DNA from: Parietaria judaica
Taxonomy: Eukaryota; Streptophyta; Magnoliopsida; Rosales; Urticaceae
DNA: 64,000 bases
Assembly: GCA_954871525.1 (NCBI GenBank)
Contig: OX940864.1
Span: 4,706,001-4,770,000 of the forward strand
Reading direction: 5' to 3'
The translations under genes were made by a program, and so were the position numbers. Shown here piece after piece: positions 61,501 to 64,000 of this stretch. The notes under the pieces are model-generated. The model was not told where the DNA came from and ran no database searches. It saw only the letters and a program-made list of their open reading frames with translations. Within the stretch, counting starts at the first letter, position 1, and each line of letters begins with the position of its first letter.

Positions 61501-64000
61501 AACATTACAAGCGTTCTCAGGCAAAAATATGCAAGGATTAAATTGTTGACGAGAAATGCCATAGGAAATGCTATAGCATTTTCTATAGCATTTCTTTATT
61601 TTACATTGTTTACGACCTAAAACTTCGAATCAATTGAAAAAATAATGATTTTAGGGCTTATACGTGTGAATTTGAATATAAGAAGAGTTCTCATGCAAAA
61701 ATATGCAAGGATTAAATTGTTGACGAGAAATGCCATAGGAAATGCTATAGCATTTCGTATAGCATTTCTTTATTTTACATTGTTTACAACCTAAAATTTC
61801 CTAGCAATTGAAAAAATAATGATTTTAGGGCTTATACATTGGAATTTTAATATTACACGCGTTCTCATGCAAAAATATGCAAGGATTAAATTGTTGACGA
61901 GAAATGCCATAGGAAATGCTATAGCATTTCCTATAGCATTTCTTTATTTTACATTGTTTACGACCTAAAATTTCGAACCAATTGAAAAAAAAATGATTTT
62001 AGGGCTTATACATTTGAATTTGAATATAACAAGAGTTCTCATGCAAAAATAAGCAAGGATTAAATTGTTGACGAGAAATGCCATAGGAAATGCTATAGCA
62101 TTTTCTATAGCATTTCTTTATTTTACATTTTTTACAACCTTAAATTTCGAACCAATTTAAAAAATAATGATTTTAGGGCTTATACATTGGAATTTTAATA
62201 TTACAAGCGTTCTCATGCAAAAATATGCAAGGATTAAATTGTTGACGAGAAATGCCATAGGAAATGCTATAGCATTTCCTATAGCATTTCCTATAGCATT
62301 TCTTTATTTTACATTGTTTACGACCTAAAATTTCGAACCAATTGAAAAAAAAAATGATTTTAGAGCTTATACATTGGAATTTGAATATAACAAGAGTTTT
62401 CATGCAATGCAAGGATTAAATTTATGACGAGAAATGCCATAGGAAATGCTATAGCATTTCCAATAGCATTTCTTTATTTTACATTGTTTACGACCTAAAA
62501 TTTCCAACCAATTCAAAAAATAATGATTTTAGGGCTTATACGTGTGAATTTGAATATAACAAGAGTTCTCATGCAAAAATAAGCAAGGATTAAATTGTTG
62601 ACGAGAAATGCCATAGGAAATGCTATAGCATTTCCTATCGCATTTCTTTATTCTACATTGTTTACGACCTAAAATTTCGAACCAATTGAAAAAATAATGA
62701 TTTTAGGGCTTATACATTTGAATTTGAATATAACAACAGTTCTCATGCAAAAATATGCAAGGATTAAATTGTTGACGAGAAATGCCATAGGAAATGCTAT
62801 AGCATTTTCTATAGCATTTCTTTATTTTACATTTTTTAAAACTTTAAATTTCGAACCAATTGAAAAAATAATGATTTTAGGGCTTATACATTGGAATTTT
62901 AATATTACAAGCGTTCTCATGCAAAAATATGCAAGGATTAAATTTTTGACGAGAAATGCCATAGGAAATGCTATAGCATTTCCTATAGCATTTCTTTATT
63001 TTACATTGTTTACGACCTAAAATTTCGAACCAATTGAAAAAAAAAATGATTTTAGAGCTTATACATTGGAATTTGAATATAACAAGAGTTTTCATGCAAA
63101 AATATACAAGGATTAAATTGTTGACGAGAAATGCCATAGGAATTGTTATAGCATTTCCTATAGCATTTCTTTATTTTACATTTTTTACAACCTTAAATTT
63201 TGAACCAATTGAAAAAATAAAGATTTTAGGGTTTATACATTGGAATTTTAATATTACAAGCGTTCTCATGAAAAAATATCCAAGGATTAAATTGTTGACG
63301 AGAAATGCCATAGGGAATGTATTTCCTATAGCATTTCTTTAGTTTACGTTGTTTACGACCTAAAATTTCAAACCAATTGAAAAAATAATGATTTTAGGGC
63401 TTATACATTGGAATTTTATAATAAAAAGAGTTCTCATGCAAAAATATGCAAGGATTAAATTGTTGACGAGAAATGCTATAGGAAATGCTATTTCCTATAG
63501 CATTTCCTATAGGATTTCTTTATTTTAAATTTTTAACAACCTTAAATTTCGAACCAAATGAAAAAATAATGATTTTAGGGCTTGTACATTGGAATTTTAA
63601 TATTACAAGCGTTCTTATGCAAAAATATGCAAGGATTAAATTGTTGACGAGAAATGCTATAGGAAATGATATAGCATTTCCTATAGCATTACTTTATTTT
63701 ACATTGTTTACGACCTAAAATTTCAAACCAATTGAAAAAATAATTATTTTAGGGCTTATACGTTGGATTTGAATATAACAAGAGTTCTCATGCAATGCAA
63801 GGATTAAATTTATGACGAGAAATGCCATAGGAAATGCTATAGCATTTCCTATAGCATTTCTTTATTTTACATTTTTTACAACCTTAAATTTTGAACCAAT
63901 TGAAAAAATAATGATTTTAGGGCTTTATACATTGGAATTTTAATATTACAAGCGTTCTCATGCAAAAATATTCAAGGATTAAATTGTTGACGAGAAATGC
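52550..64000. repeat. Right-sector satellite with 6611- and 4349-bp duplications
   Basis: About 54.07-57.39 kb matches 60.68-64.0 kb at an offset of about 6611 bp (54686 to 61297, 55562 to 62173, 56086 to 62697); 6611 is 38 monomers less one base. About 53.99-55.1 kb also matches 58.34-59.45 kb (offset 4349, 25 monomers). Sector markers are AATTTCGTAGCAATTG, ATACGTGTGAATT and GAATATAAGAAGAG. The 6611-bp match continues past the window end. Confidence 0.86.

Larger units (their letters stand above)
38494..64000. repeat. Right block of the same ~174-bp satellite array
   Basis: The array resumes directly after the retrotransposon, in the same orientation and in the monomer phase at which it stopped at 28278. 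The sequence at 38494 continues the interrupted type A half of a dimer. The block has the same A/B alternation as the left block but different segmental duplications (1565, 2260 and 6611 bp). It runs off the end of the window. Nothing other than satellite is seen in it. Confidence 0.97.

Noticed and set aside
1..64000. CRISPR array
   Set aside because: Regular repeats, but there are no unique spacers: the whole unit is repeated, at 174/348 bp, and the context is plant chromatin with a retrotransposon.

Overview
The window looks like a plant nuclear chromosome. It is almost wholly an AT-rich tandem satellite array (about 174 bp per monomer, roughly 300 monomers) interrupted once by a young LTR retrotransposon. 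The retrotransposon is a Ty3/gypsy chromovirus of Tekay (Del) type: an initiator-tRNA-Met primer site, long LTRs, a D,D35E integrase and a C-terminal chromodomain. That lineage points to a seed plant; I cannot name the species. The size, uniformity and higher-order structure of the satellite suggest a centromeric or pericentromeric array, which is inference. I see no cellular gene, tRNA, rRNA, telomeric repeat or CRISPR in the window.

Layout. 1-28278 and 38494-64000 are satellite in one orientation. The basic period is a 348-bp dimer of two 174-bp monomer types: type A ends in ACAACCTTAAATTT and type B in ACGACCTAAAATTT. Because 174 is 58 codons, spurious open frames of 100-223 codons run through the array on both strands; they are not genes. 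Most monomers carry a 26-bp perfect palindrome, extendable to 42 bp with one mismatched pair. On top of the dimer lie segmental duplications with offsets of about 2691, 2066, 3950, 1025, 865, 1565, 2260, 4349 and 6611 bp. Diagnostic variants divide the array into a left sector (1-9.4 kb), a transitional zone (9.4-15.7 kb), a middle sector (15.7-46 kb, containing the retrotransposon) and a right sector (47-64 kb).

The retrotransposon spans 28279-38493 (10,215 bp), flanked by the 5-bp target duplication TAGCA, which falls in the arm of the satellite palindrome. Its LTRs (2082 and 2068 bp) differ, as far as I can see by eye, by an AT-microsatellite length change and two substitutions, so the insertion is recent. 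Internally it has a PBS, an unusual extra Gag-like ORF with an acidic tail (30472-31473), then a Gag-Pol frame (31743-36389) broken by one in-frame TAA at 32673-32675 just before the zinc knuckles, and a polypurine tract. Protease, RT, RNase H, integrase and chromodomain all keep their key residues.

Most worth a second look: the extra Gag-like ORF with possible splice acceptors just before each Gag ORF; the large dyad symmetry in most monomers; and the nested, nearly identical segmental duplications that show recent turnover of the array.
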